A stretch of DNA of 32,303 nt from Oscillatoriales cyanobacterium CG2_30_44_21 (lineage in GTDB: Bacteria > Cyanobacteriota > Cyanobacteriia > Pseudanabaenales > Pseudanabaenaceae). The notes beneath the pieces were generated by a model. That model saw nothing but the letters and a program-made list of their open reading frames with translations, was not told the origin of the DNA and made no database searches. Shown here in pieces: positions 1-8,075 of the stretch. The translations under genes were made by a program, and so were the position numbers. The stretch lies in assembly GCA_001873375.1 (NCBI GenBank), contig MNZA01000005.1:1-32303 (forward strand), read 5' to 3'. Position 1 is the first letter of the stretch. Each line of letters starts with the position of its first letter.

Positions 1-65
1 GCCTAATTATTCACTGGGAAGGGAGTAGTAGGGGTTTCGGGTAGGTGCTTAACATTGAGTAATAA

Positions 66-114
66 AGAGCAACTTTTGAAAGCACGTCGGAGCTGCACTT
101 TCAAAAGTTACTCT
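66..114. terminator. Imperfect hairpin, probable terminator of an upstream gene
   Basis: Arms 66-82 and 98-114 pair at 16 of 17 positions (AACTTTTGAAAG core) around a 15-nt loop. No gene is visible in 1-65, so this is probably the 3' end signal of a gene left of the window. It belongs to the class of long intergenic hairpins seen throughout the window. Confidence 0.5.
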
Positions 115-146
115 GGAGTTTAAAGTCAGCAAAAATTGCCTAAATT

Positions 147-204
147 AAGAAACTGGGTATTAGTAAATAAGTATTTATACTTATTTACTAATACCCAGTT
201 TCTT
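147..204. repeat. Perfect 27-bp inverted repeat with 4-nt loop
   Basis: Arms 147-173 and 178-204 are exact reverse complements and the TTTA loop can close one further pair. The stem is AT-rich and lacks a following T run, so it is not a textbook intrinsic terminator. It could be a bidirectional terminator, a REP-like element or a small MITE remnant. It lies about 310 bases upstream of psbD. Confidence 0.75.
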
Positions 205-513
205 TACTCGCAGAAGATATTTGAATTCTAATTTTAATCCTTGAGATGTAATGACAAAAATTAGTTCGTCAGCAGGCATAGATAATCCATATACTTATTA
301 GATTACTAGCTATCCCTAGAGAGGTAGAAGTATGTTGTCTTAATACTTTTTTAATATTTGCCGTCAAAATTTGACATTCTCAAAGCTATCTCAAATCATT
401 ACTTAGAGAGAGTTTTAGCTTTTTAAGCATTTCATAATCAGTCAAACGTAAAGATGTGTTAAGCTATTTTGAAATCCATATAAATACTAGTAGTTAAAGC
501 AGGATTTAATATT
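205..513 (+). promoter_or_regulatory. psbD leader region
   Basis: This 309-base AT-rich stretch holds no convincing gene. It contains a TTGACA hexamer (371-376) that could be a -35 box, but no good -10 box at the right distance, so the promoter is not placed. A near-perfect palindrome GTCAAAATTTGAC (363-375) overlaps that hexamer and could be an operator. An AGGA at 501-504 sits 9 bases before the psbD ATG and is the likely ribosome binding site. Confidence 0.4.
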
Positions 514-1581
514 ATGACCATTGCAATGGGACGGTCGCAAGAAGTCGAAAGAGGGTGGTTTGACATCATCGACGACTGGCTAAAGCGTGACAGATTTGTA
601 TTTATTGGTTGGAGTGGTTTGCTACTATTCCCCACCGCATTTTTATCTATTGGTGGCTGGTTCACTGGCATTACCTTCGTATCTTCTTGGTACACCCACG
701 GTCTAGCATCTAGCTTCCTTGAAGGATGCAACATTTTAACTGTAGCTGTGTCTTCTCCTGCATTGAGCGTTGGTCACTCCTTGCTATTGCTCTGGGGACC
801 CGAAGCTCAGGGCGACTTCACCCGTTGGTGTCAAATCGGCGGATTGTGGACATTTCTAGCTTTGCACGGTGCATTCGCTCTGATTGGCTTCATGCTACGT
901 CAGTTTGAGATTGCTCGTCTAGTTGGTATCCGTCCTTACAACGCGATCGCTTTCTCTGGCCCTATCGCCGTATTCGTATCCGTCTTCCTGATGTACCCCT
1001 TGGGTCAATCTGGTTGGTTCTTCGGTCCTACCTTCGGCGTAGCTGGTATTTTCCGTTTCATCTTGTTCCTACAAGGCTTCCACAACTGGACTCTGAACCC
1101 CTTCCACATGATGGGCGTAGCAGGTATCCTCGGTGGCGCATTGCTCTGTGCAATTCACGGCGCAACTGTTGAAAACACCTTGTTTGAAGATGGCGAAGGC
1201 GGAAGCTCTAACACCTTCAAAGCTTTCAACCCCACCCAAGCTGAAGAAACCTACTCCATGGTAACTGCTAACCGTTTCTGGAGCCAAATCTTCGGTATCG
1301 CTTTCTCCAACAAGCGTTGGTTGCACTTCTTCATGTTGTTCGTACCTGTAACTGGACTATGGTTCAGCAGCGTCGGTATCGTCGGTTTAGCCTTGAACTT
1401 GCGTGCTTATGACTTCGTATCTCAAGAAGTTCGTGCCGCAGAAGATCCAGAATTTGAAACTTTCTACACCAAGAACTTGCTCTTGAATGAAGGAATTCGC
1501 GCTTGGATGGCTCCTCAAGACCAACCAGCAGAAAGATTCATCTTCCCTGAAGAAGTATTACCTCGCGGTAACGCACTATAA
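514..1581 (+). CDS. psbD: Photosystem II reaction centre D2 protein
   Basis: D2 pairs with D1 in the photosystem II core, binds P680 chlorophylls, pheophytin and plastoquinone QA, and spans the thylakoid membrane five times. The 355-residue product matches D2 from the MTIA start and [17 protein letters not shown] segment through [19 protein letters not shown] and [19 protein letters not shown] to the C-terminal [12 protein letters not shown]. Usual length is 352-353; the extra residues lie in the loop after [13 protein letters not shown]. The ATG at 514 has AGGA 9 bases upstream; the internal ATG at 526 would remove the usual N-terminus. psbC follows after a 204-base gap, whereas in most cyanobacteria and plastids the two genes overlap. 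Identification is certain. Confidence 0.98.
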   Translation: MTIAMGRSQEVERGWFDIIDDWLKRDRFVFIGWSGLLLFPTAFLSIGGWFTGITFVSSWYTHGLASSFLEGCNILTVAVSSPALSVGHSLLLLWGPEAQGDFTRWCQIGGLWTFLALHGAFALIGFMLRQFEIARLVGIRPYNAIAFSGPIAVFVSVFLMYPLGQSGWFFGPTFGVAGIFRFILFLQGFHNWTLNPFHMMGVAGILGGALLCAIHGATVENTLFEDGEGGSSNTFKAFNPTQAEETYSMVTANRFWSQIFGIAFSNKRWLHFFMLFVPVTGLWFSSVGIVGLALNLRAYDFVSQEVRAAEDPEFETFYTKNLLLNEGIRAWMAPQDQPAERFIFPEEVLPRGNAL

Positions 1582-1630
1582 GATCTTCAAAACATTTTAT
1601 GTAGTTCTTAGTTCTGCATGAAATCTACTA

Positions 1631-1734
1631 TTAGCTATTAGATACCAACATAGTTAGATTAGTTTTTGGATTATGATGGACTTCATCAAACCTCTAAATG
1701 CTATTTGGCGACTAACTTGGTATCTGATAGCTAA
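1631..1734. repeat. Long stem-loop in the psbD-psbC spacer
   Basis: Arm 1631-1657 (TTAGCTATTAGATACCAA, CATA bulge, GTTAG) pairs with arm 1712-1734 (CTAACTTGGTATCTGATAGC onwards). One mismatch and a 4-nt bulge interrupt an otherwise 23-bp stem; the loop is 54 nt. It fills half of the 204-base spacer. It may be a transcript-processing or attenuation structure, or a small mobile-repeat remnant whose insertion separated the two genes. Confidence 0.65.
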
Positions 1735-1785
1735 AAAATTATCTGCACTTTAAACCTATAAAAAGTTTTTTGGAGAATTCCTCTC

Positions 1786-3177
1786 GTGACAACGACCATC
1801 AACTTAAATAATTTGGGGGTAGGTGGACGTACACAAGACACATCGGGCTTTGCTTGGTGGTCTGGTAATGCACGTCTCATCAACCTTTCTGGCAAACTGC
1901 TGGGCGCTCACGTTGCTCACGCTGGTTTGATCGTGTTCTGGGCTGGCGCAATGACCTTATTTGAAGTTGCCCACTTCGTTCCCGAAAAGCCTATGTACGA
2001 GCAAGGCTTTATTTTGCTCCCTCACATGGCAACCCAAGGATGGGGTGTTGGTGCTGGCGGCGAGGTCGTGGATATTTTCCCTTACTTCGTAGTTGGTGTG
2101 CTACACCTTATCTCTTCGGCAGTACTGGGATTTGGCGGCGTTTACCATGCTTTGCGTGGACCTGAAGTCCTTGAAAACTATTCGTCCTTCTTTGGTTATG
2201 ACTGGAAAGACAAGAACCAAATGACCAATATCATTGGCTATCACCTGATTCTTCTGGGTCTTGGTGCATTTCTGCTCGTATTCAAGGCGATGTTCTTTGG
2301 TGGTCTCTACGATACATGGGCTCCTGGTGGTGGCGATGTGCGTGTAATTACCAACCCAACTATTAACCCTGTCGTCATCTTTGGCTATATTCTCAATTCT
2401 CCTTTTGGTGGAGAAGGTAATATTGTTGGCGTTGACAACTTGGAAGATGTAGTTGGCGGACATATTTGGATCGGTTTGATTTGCATCGCTGGCGGTATCT
2501 GGCACATTGTTACTAAGCCTTTTGGTTGGGCGCGTCGTGCTTTGATTTGGTCTGGTGAAGCTTATCTTTCTTACAGTCTCGGTGCTTTGAGCTTGATGGC
2601 ATTTATCGCTACTTGCTTTGTCTGGTACAACAACACTGTTTACCCTAGCGAATTCTTCGGACCTACTGGCGCTGAAGCATCTCAATCCCAAGCTTTCACT
2701 TATCTTGTTCGTGACCAAAAGTTGGGTGCAAACATCGCAACATCTCAAGGACCGACTGGACTTGGTAAATATCTGATGCGCTCTCCTTCGGGCGAAATCA
2801 TCTTTGGTGGTGAAACCATGCGTTTTTGGGATTTCCGTGGTCCTTGGTTAGAGCCTCTTCGTGGTCCTAATGGTTTGGACATTGACAAGCTCAAGAATGA
2901 CGTTCAGCCTTGGCAAGTACGTCGCGCTGCTGAGTACATGACTCACGCTCCTCTTGGTTCTTTGAACTCAGTTGGCGGAGTTATTACCGAAATCAACGCA
3001 GTTAACTTCGTATCTCCTCGCTCTTGGTTGTCTACCTCTCACTTCGTATTGTCCTTCATGTTCTTGGTTGGTCACCTATGGCACGCTGGTCGCGCTCGCG
3101 CTGCCGTTGCTGGTTTTGAAAAGGGTATTGATCGCAAGACTGAAGCAGTGCTATCTATGCCTGATTTGGATGCATAA
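1786..3177 (+). CDS. psbC: Photosystem II CP43 chlorophyll-binding core antenna protein
   Basis: CP43 is the six-helix inner antenna of photosystem II; its large lumenal loop contributes ligands to the Mn4CaO5 cluster. The 463-residue product has the family landmarks [17 protein letters not shown] near the N-terminus, [12 protein letters not shown], the lumenal loop [14 protein letters not shown] with the Mn-ligand Glu and adjacent Arg, and [12 protein letters not shown] near the C-terminus. The GTG at 1786 is preceded by GGAG (1772-1775) at 10 bases. It yields an N-terminus aligning with mature CP43 ([15 protein letters not shown]) without the usual extension that overlaps psbD. psbC therefore has its own leader and ribosome binding site. 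Tandem terminators follow the stop. Confidence 0.97.
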   Translation: MTTTINLNNLGVGGRTQDTSGFAWWSGNARLINLSGKLLGAHVAHAGLIVFWAGAMTLFEVAHFVPEKPMYEQGFILLPHMATQGWGVGAGGEVVDIFPYFVVGVLHLISSAVLGFGGVYHALRGPEVLENYSSFFGYDWKDKNQMTNIIGYHLILLGLGAFLLVFKAMFFGGLYDTWAPGGGDVRVITNPTINPVVIFGYILNSPFGGEGNIVGVDNLEDVVGGHIWIGLICIAGGIWHIVTKPFGWARRALIWSGEAYLSYSLGALSLMAFIATCFVWYNNTVYPSEFFGPTGAEASQSQAFTYLVRDQKLGANIATSQGPTGLGKYLMRSPSGEIIFGGETMRFWDFRGPWLEPLRGPNGLDIDKLKNDVQPWQVRRAAEYMTHAPLGSLNSVGGVITEINAVNFVSPRSWLSTSHFVLSFMFLVGHLWHAGRARAAVAGFEKGIDRKTEAVLSMPDLDA

Positions 3178-3182
3178 ATAAT

Positions 3183-3211
3183 AAAAAAGGAGACGCATTG
3201 CGTCTCTTTTT
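3183..3211. terminator. Terminator hairpin 1 after psbC
   Basis: GAGACGCA (3190-3197) pairs with TGCGTCTC (3199-3206), flanked by an A run before and a T run after. It can therefore work as a rho-independent terminator on either strand. It is the first of two near-identical hairpins between convergent psbC and ycf65. Confidence 0.8.
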
Positions 3212-3215
3212 CAGT

Positions 3216-3250
3216 AAACAAAAAGGGACGCATTGCGTCCCTTTTTGTTT
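3216..3250. terminator. Terminator hairpin 2 between psbC and ycf65
   Basis: Arms 3216-3232 and 3234-3250 are perfect 17-bp complements (AAACAAAAAGGGACGCA), symmetric with A and T tracts, hence a bidirectional terminator. It shares the AAAAAGG-GACGCA-T-TGCGTC core with the hairpin just upstream, so the pair looks like a local duplication. Its last two bases overlap the TAA stop of ycf65 on the other strand. Confidence 0.85.
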
Positions 3251-3548
3251 AGTTACTACCCGTGAATATGACATCAGGGAATTTACCTTGAGCTTCAGTC
3301 ATCGGGCGGTTTTTGCCCTCTTGCTGCCAGTAATTGATTACTTCGGTTGCCTTGTTTAAAATTTCGATCCGATCTTGATCGGTAATCCAAGGCTTGCTTT
3401 CCATTTCTGATTTGAGTTGATCCCAAGCGTCATCACGGGGCCAAAAGAAATACTTGGTGAGAGGGCTGAAGCCTTTGCCAACGACTTGGTCAACGGCAAG
3501 AGCTACGTTATTCTCTAACCATAAGATTTTTAGAATAAACTGGGACAA
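3249..3548 (-). CDS. ycf65: Ribosomal protein PSRP-3 (Ycf65 family)
   Basis: PSRP-3/Ycf65 is a small-subunit ribosomal protein shared by cyanobacteria and plastids. The 99-residue product shows the family pattern [15 protein letters not shown], then [41 protein letters not shown], and a C-terminal [11 protein letters not shown]. It starts at TTG (3546-3548) with a strong GGAGG (complement of 3558-3562) 9 bases upstream; an in-frame stop lies just before, so no longer start exists. It is convergent with psbC and shares its terminators. Divergent from the HAD gene, with a 60-base spacer that must hold both promoters. Confidence 0.9.
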   Translation of the reverse strand: MSQFILKILWLENNVALAVDQVVGKGFSPLTKYFFWPRDDAWDQLKSEMESKPWITDQDRIEILNKATEVINYWQQEGKNRPMTEAQGKFPDVIFTGSN

Positions 3549-3608
3549 TGCTACCTACCTCCAACAAAATTCAAATTACATATTAAAGTAGCGATCTTGC
3601 AATATAAC

Positions 3609-4409
3609 ATGATTGAACGAACTGTAGCTAATTTAGACTCATCAAAAAATATTTTTGTATTTGATATTGATGGTGTAATTCGTGATGTGTCTGGATCTTA
3701 TCGTCGTGCTTTAGCGGATACGGTTGAACATTTCACGCTTTCAGCGTACCGACCAACTTCTGAAGAAATTGATGATTTGAAGTCGGAAGGCATTTGGAAT
3801 AATGATTGGGAAGCATCTCAGGAGTTGATCAAGAGATATTTTCATCGATTGGATCAAGAGTCGCAGATTTCCTATGAGTCAATTGTGGCTTTCTTTCAGA
3901 GTCGTTATCGTGGCAGTAAATCCGACTGGCAAGATGGTTATATTGCTTCCGAGCCTTTAATTGCTAATCAAGAATATTTTCAAGGGTTAACTGATGTAGG
4001 TATTAGCTGGGGATTTTTTAGTGGGGCAACAAAAGCATCGGCTACCTTTGTGTTGAATCGGTTACAAATCAGTGATTCTGTTTTAATTGCGATGGAGGAT
4101 GCAGATGGTAAGCCTGATCCGACAGGGCTATTGATGGCGGTTAAGCAAATTGAAACTCTTGAACAAATATCCGCAGATTTGGTTGTTTATGTGGGCGATA
4201 CGGTTGCCGATATGCTGACGGTCTTAAAGGCAAGAGAGTATGACTCTAGTTACAGGTATTTGGCGGTGGGGGTGATTCCGCCCCATGTTCAAGGTGAGAA
4301 TTTTCGCGATCGCTATAAGTCTCTGCTCATGGAGAGTGGTGCTGATTTAGTTTTAAATAATTTGCTAGAGTTAACGCCACAATTAAATTACAGCCAAATC
4401 CAAAAATGA
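3609..4409 (+). CDS. HAD-superfamily (IA) hydrolase, cyanobacterial/plant type
   Basis: A 266-residue haloacid dehalogenase-fold phosphatase. Motif I is FDIDGVIRD (Asp19 nucleophile, Asp21), motif II is SGATKAS, and motif IV is YVGDTVADM, with an alpha-helical cap between about residues 25 and 110. The cap and motif spacing resemble the subfamily IA hypothetical group conserved in cyanobacteria; its substrate is unknown to me. The ATG at 3609 is preferred over an in-frame TTG at 3597; neither has a clear Shine-Dalgarno. The stop codon lies in the left arm of a hairpin (4392-4440), and ycf54 follows. Confidence 0.8.
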   Translation: MIERTVANLDSSKNIFVFDIDGVIRDVSGSYRRALADTVEHFTLSAYRPTSEEIDDLKSEGIWNNDWEASQELIKRYFHRLDQESQISYESIVAFFQSRYRGSKSDWQDGYIASEPLIANQEYFQGLTDVGISWGFFSGATKASATFVLNRLQISDSVLIAMEDADGKPDPTGLLMAVKQIETLEQISADLVVYVGDTVADMLTVLKAREYDSSYRYLAVGVIPPHVQGENFRDRYKSLLMESGADLVLNNLLELTPQLNYSQIQK

Positions 4410-4440
4410 ATTACGGCGCAACTCATTTTTGGGTTTGGCT
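4392..4440. terminator. Hairpin spanning the stop codon of the HAD gene
   Basis: Arms 4392-4409 and 4423-4440 match at 17 of 18 positions (AGCCAAA-CCAAAAATGA). The left arm includes the last codons and TGA stop of the HAD gene. It may act as terminator or mRNA 3' end stabiliser, and is one of several stems here that incorporate coding sequence. Confidence 0.65.
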
Positions 4441-4503
4441 TTCAAAAAACTGATTTTGGGATTACTGTTTTATGAAACATTCTCCTGCGAAGTTGAAAAA
4501 ATT

Positions 4504-4845
4504 ATGTCTAAACCACAGCAATACTATTTCGTGGCTGCTAGTCGCAAATACCTATGTGAAGATGAGGGAAAGCCTTTAAGTGAGACCCTTTCTGAGCGTC
4601 GGCGCAATTTTGAAGCCCGTAATATCGAAATTAATTTTTGGTTGGTTGAGCAGCCTGCTTTTTTAGAAGTTCCTGAAATGGCAAATATAAAAAGGCAAAT
4701 TCCTCAGCCTGCGGCGGCGATTATAACCACTGATGCCAACACTATGCGTTGGTTAAAGCTGAGACTAGAATTTGTCATAACTGGAGAATTTTCGGCACCT
4801 AGTGCAGCAATTCCTGATCCTTTGGCATCTTTGGCGATCGCCTAA
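4504..4845 (+). CDS. ycf54: Ycf54, MgPME-cyclase accessory protein
   Basis: Ycf54 is required for normal activity of the oxygen-dependent Mg-protoporphyrin IX monomethyl ester cyclase, the step that makes the chlorophyll isocyclic ring. The 113-residue product fits the family: YYFVAASRKYL at the start, ERRRNFEARNIEINFWLVEQ, PAFLEVPEMANIK, PQPAAAIITTD, and WLKLRLEFVITGEF. The ATG at 4504 is chosen because the 25 residues added by an in-frame start at 4429 fall inside the preceding hairpin and resemble nothing in the family. A strong hairpin (4850-4892) follows the stop within 5 bases. Confidence 0.9.
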   Translation: MSKPQQYYFVAASRKYLCEDEGKPLSETLSERRRNFEARNIEINFWLVEQPAFLEVPEMANIKRQIPQPAAAIITTDANTMRWLKLRLEFVITGEFSAPSAAIPDPLASLAIA

Positions 4846-4849
4846 AACC

Positions 4850-4892
4850 CAAGAATTGATTGGCGGCGCGAAGCGCCGCCAATCAATTCTTG
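4850..4892. repeat. Perfect 20-bp hairpin with GGCGGCGC-GAA-GCGCCGCC apex
   Basis: Arms 4850-4869 and 4873-4892 are exact complements with a GAA loop. It starts CAAGAATT and is directly followed by a TAAGCGCTGTATG tail (4893-4905). The same apex occurs at 10804-10822 and the same tail at several other sites, which marks a dispersed repeat family that also lies where terminators are expected. Confidence 0.85.
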
Positions 4893-4910
4893 TAAGCGCT
4901 GTATGTGCTA

Positions 4911-5852
4911 ATGTGTGACTTGAAATTTAATGAGTTTGCTCCGACAGTTATCGTGCTTAGCCCTATCGGACAGAATTTACACTTCGCTGCGCCTACCTAT
5001 TGTGGGTATGCAAATTCTGGATTCAAAGCAATTAGATCAAATATTCCGAAATATGGCGATCGCTACTTATACATTTCATCAGCAAAAAAACTCACAAAAA
5101 GTCAGCCTCAACCGATATTTTCTCTAGTTCAAAGCTTTTCGCTGCAAAAAGCAGGCAATGACATAACTGAATGTGAAGACGCTTGGGACTATGCTGAGCA
5201 TGATGCAATGTTTGTGATCGCGATGTCTGACGGAGCAACGGAGTCATCCTTTGCTAAGGAATGGGCGAGCGAGATGGTGACAACATTTGTAAAGGATCAA
5301 TCTGCGTTTAGCCATGAAACAAGGTGGTTGTCAGACTTACAAACTCGGTGGCAATCATGGCTGAGTGAGCAAAAATTACCTTGGTTTGCTAAGCGGAAGG
5401 CGCAGCAAGGGGCTTATGCAACTTTTTTGAGTCTGCAAGTGAGAGCAGACTTGAGTTGGCAGGCGATCGCTGTGGGCGATTCCTGTTTGTTTGTGGTTCG
5501 AGATCGTTGTTTACAGCAAAGCTTCCCTGTGCAACATAGTAATGAATTTGGAAATAGTCCGAATTTAGTGGGGACTAGCTCTAATTTGCGGAAGGGCAGT
5601 ATTTTAAAAGTTTTGGGAAAGGCTAGAGGGGGCGATCGCTTTTATTTGGCTACGGATGCGATCGCCTGTTGGATTATGAAGCAACTCGAAGCAAATCAAA
5701 ATCCTTGGGTAAAATTGGAGCAATTGGACGTGAGCGACAAATTTGCAGCGTGGATAAATGAACTACGCGATCGCCGTGAAATCGTTAATGACGATACAAC
5801 GTTACTATGTTTAGAAATTAATTACCCAGAAATCCAGGCTACGACTTTGTAA
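4911..5852 (+). CDS. PP2C-type serine/threonine phosphatase domain protein
   Basis: A metal-dependent PP2C-like phosphatase. Visible motifs are GNDITECEDAWDY (first metal Asp region), MSDGATESS (Asp about residue 107), AVGDSCLFVV (Asp about 190) and DDTTLL near the C-terminus (about 294). The domain starts near residue 75; the 70 residues before it are poorly conserved in look and may be over-called. Starts at GTG 4905 or ATG 4911 are possible and neither has a clear ribosome binding site; the true start could be further in. It ends 3 bases before a kinase-like gene, so the two are surely co-transcribed and probably act as an opposed phosphatase/kinase pair. Function of the pair is not established. 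Confidence 0.75.
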   Translation: MCDLKFNEFAPTVIVLSPIGQNLHFAAPTYCGYANSGFKAIRSNIPKYGDRYLYISSAKKLTKSQPQPIFSLVQSFSLQKAGNDITECEDAWDYAEHDAMFVIAMSDGATESSFAKEWASEMVTTFVKDQSAFSHETRWLSDLQTRWQSWLSEQKLPWFAKRKAQQGAYATFLSLQVRADLSWQAIAVGDSCLFVVRDRCLQQSFPVQHSNEFGNSPNLVGTSSNLRKGSILKVLGKARGGDRFYLATDAIACWIMKQLEANQNPWVKLEQLDVSDKFAAWINELRDRREIVNDDTTLLCLEINYPEIQATTL

Positions 5853-5855
5853 GTC

Positions 5856-7835
5856 ATGACAAATATTCAGACTTGGCCATTAAATATAGACTTCACAATT
5901 GCGGTGCAAAATCCGCATCTGTGTTTTGCCGATCCTGAGCTAAAAAATGCTAGTACTGCTAAAAACTCACGGGGAAGAGTTTTTTTATGGTCAGGTAACT
6001 TCGCAACCGTTTATAAATTGACGACCGAAACTCGCGCTTGGGCGGTACGATGCTTCACACGCACCCCTCAAGCCGATGTGCAACGGCGCTATCAGTTAAT
6101 TAGTGAGCATCTCAGCAGGCATTCCATTCCCTATTTAGTCAATTTTGAATTTCTAGCTAAAGGAGTTTTGGTCAAGGGTAAATGGTATCCCATTTTAAAA
6201 ATGGACTGGGTGGATGGGGAAGAAATCGACAGTTACATTGGTGAAAATCTTGTTGAGCCACAGGTATTGTTACGGCTAGATCGTCAACTGAAGCAACTCC
6301 AAAAGGATCTACAACTAGCGAACATTGCCCATGGGGACTTACAGCATGGCAATATCATGGTCGATGATCAAGGAGAACTGAAGCTGGTTGACTATGACGG
6401 AATGTATGTCCCTATGTTACAGGGCAGCCCACCTATCGAGATTGGGCATCCCAACTATCAGCCGCCTGATCGCGCTTTGGAAGATTTTGGCGATCGCCTT
6501 GATGAATTTTCCTTTGAAGTAATTTCTTTGTCGCTAAGAGCCTTGGCAATCAAGCCAGAGCTATGGGACACATTCCATGAAGACAATAAAAACTTGATCT
6601 TCTTGCAACATGATTTTCAAGAGCCTAAATCCTCGCTAGTATTTCAGGCGATCGCCGACATTCCTGACGCGGAAATTCTAGAGCTGCGCGATCGGGTGAT
6701 TCGCCAATGTCATGACAAAAACTATTCCAAAAACTCGGCACAGCCGACATTAGAAATAAGCGCAAAAACAAATTCGATAAACCTAACGGAAAATAACGCT
6801 CAAAATTCTTTAAAGCAAATACAAGTCTCTGATCCCCAAAGACTTACTTTATTGGTTTCGGCATTGGGCTTATCAATCGTGGCGTTAGTCGGAGTTAACT
6901 ATTGGCAGATGCGCCAACAACGTAAACTCCAAATAATTCAGCAACCAGTTTTACCCCTAACCCCACCTTCTCCGTTAGCTACCGCGATCGCCAAAGCCCC
7001 ACCCAAGCTAAATCGAATTACTATAGCAACCTTGCAAACTCGATATGCCGAAGGTCAGCGTGATTTTCGATCTAGTCAAATTACGGGCAGTTCAGGCGAT
7101 CGCTTGATGGGACAAAATTTTAGAGATATTAATCTTAGCGGCTCAATAATTGAGCGGATTGACTTGCGCCAAGTGAATTTTCAAAACGCTAATTTGAGTG
7201 GGGTGGCGATGGTTAGAGTTGACCTACGGGGCGCAGATTTAAGCAATGCCAAACTAATCGATGCTGATTTAACTGCCTCTAATTTGAGTGAGACTAATTT
7301 AGTGCAAGCCAACCTGTTGCGAGCTAATCTGACTCAAGCCAAGCTGGGCGGAGCTATCTTGGCTAATGGGGAATTAATGAAAGCAAATTTGAGCGGAGCC
7401 GACCTAAATGGGGTTAATCTCAATGGGGCAAATTTATTACTCGCCGATCTTAGTAAAGCCAACCTCACCAAAGCCAATCTCAGTCAGAGTAACTTGAGTG
7501 CAACTAATCTCACTAATACAAATTTAGAAGGGGCTGATTTAACATCGGCTAATTTGAGGTCTGCCATGCTCAACCTGACTAACCTATCCAATGCCAATCT
7601 CAGCGCAGCTAATCTAACTGCCGCAAGTTTAGTATTAGTTGAATTGGCTGGCACAAATTTAGAGGGAGCAAATTTTCGCAGTGCAACGATTGAAAATATC
7701 GGCAGTATCGAAGCTTCTGACTTTACAAATGTCATCAATCTTGATCCCAATGTCCGTAAATACTTCTGCTCACTGGCTTCTGGACAAACTGCTATAACAG
7801 GAACTCCCACAAAATCCACACTCAATTGTTTGTAA
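5856..7835 (+). CDS. Protein kinase-like domain, TM helix and pentapeptide repeats
   Basis: A 659-residue three-part protein. Residues about 40-290 are kinase-like: SGNFATVYKL as glycine-rich loop, AVRCF with Arg65 where kinases have the ATP-binding Lys, HGDLQHGN (159-166) as catalytic loop, and DYDG (179-182) in place of DFG. Residues about 328-350 form one TM helix. Residues about 420-620 are tandem A(N/D)Lxx pentapeptides predicting a right-handed quadrilateral beta-helix, on the far side of the membrane from the kinase. It sits 3 bases after the PP2C gene. The Arg for Lys change appears, from memory, typical of this bacterial family; catalytic activity is uncertain. A 31-bp hairpin follows. 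Confidence 0.8.
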   Translation: MTNIQTWPLNIDFTIAVQNPHLCFADPELKNASTAKNSRGRVFLWSGNFATVYKLTTETRAWAVRCFTRTPQADVQRRYQLISEHLSRHSIPYLVNFEFLAKGVLVKGKWYPILKMDWVDGEEIDSYIGENLVEPQVLLRLDRQLKQLQKDLQLANIAHGDLQHGNIMVDDQGELKLVDYDGMYVPMLQGSPPIEIGHPNYQPPDRALEDFGDRLDEFSFEVISLSLRALAIKPELWDTFHEDNKNLIFLQHDFQEPKSSLVFQAIADIPDAEILELRDRVIRQCHDKNYSKNSAQPTLEISAKTNSINLTENNAQNSLKQIQVSDPQRLTLLVSALGLSIVALVGVNYWQMRQQRKLQIIQQPVLPLTPPSPLATAIAKAPPKLNRITIATLQTRYAEGQRDFRSSQITGSSGDRLMGQNFRDINLSGSIIERIDLRQVNFQNANLSGVAMVRVDLRGADLSNAKLIDADLTASNLSETNLVQANLLRANLTQAKLGGAILANGELMKANLSGADLNGVNLNGANLLLADLSKANLTKANLSQSNLSATNLTNTNLEGADLTSANLRSAMLNLTNLSNANLSAANLTAASLVLVELAGTNLEGANFRSATIENIGSIEASDFTNVINLDPNVRKYFCSLASGQTAITGTPTKSTLNCL

Positions 7836-7848
7836 AGCAAGTAAGCTA

Positions 7849-7935
7849 TAAAACCCAGAAATAATTTTAAAAAGGGCGCAAAGCGCCCTTTTTAAAATTA
7901 TTTCTGGGTTTTAAGTCAGCGCAAAGCGCCATAAC
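7849..7935. repeat. Perfect 31-bp hairpin plus GCGCAAAGCGC tail
   Basis: Arms 7849-7879 and 7883-7913 are exact complements with an AAA loop; outer stem TAAAACCCAGAA, apex GGGCGC-AAA-GCGCCC. The tail GTCAGCGCAAAGCGCC follows at 7915-7930. This is the cleanest member of the repeat family whose outer stem and tail recur at 14282-14340 and 23677-23755. It lies after the kinase gene and can terminate it. Confidence 0.85.
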
Positions 7936-8075
7936 AAAAATCCGCAGGCTGTACGATGTCCCAGATAAAGAGTAAAATCAGAACGAATACCAAAATTCGT
8001 CAAAACGAGCAGTCATTTGTCAACTTTTAACAATTAACTGTTAGTCTGAAAAGCACGGAAAATAGTACTACTGCA

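Noticed and set aside
2101-2748. 215-codon open frame antisense to psbC
   Set aside because: A shadow of the strongly conserved psbC codons; no ribosome binding site and implausible composition.
4930-5127. 65-codon frame overlapping the PP2C N-terminus
   Set aside because: Different frame from the PP2C gene and no family pattern, although it shows that the first 70 PP2C residues are weakly supported.
7100-7700. Tandem DNA repeat or CRISPR-like array
   Set aside because: The periodicity comes from the 15-base pentapeptide codons of a protein, not from spaced identical repeats.
5856-7835. Pentapeptide protein as a quinolone-resistance (Qnr-like) gyrase inhibitor
   Set aside because: The repeats are fused to a kinase domain and a TM helix, and would lie on the opposite side of the membrane from DNA.
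7484-7840. 118-codon antisense frame in the pentapeptide region
   Set aside because: Low-complexity mirror of the A(N/D)Lxx repeats.
7836-8075. CIRCE (HrcA) operator expected before grpE-dnaK
   Set aside because: No TTAGCACTC-N9-GAGTGCTAA match; only weak short inverted repeats (for example 8028-8043).
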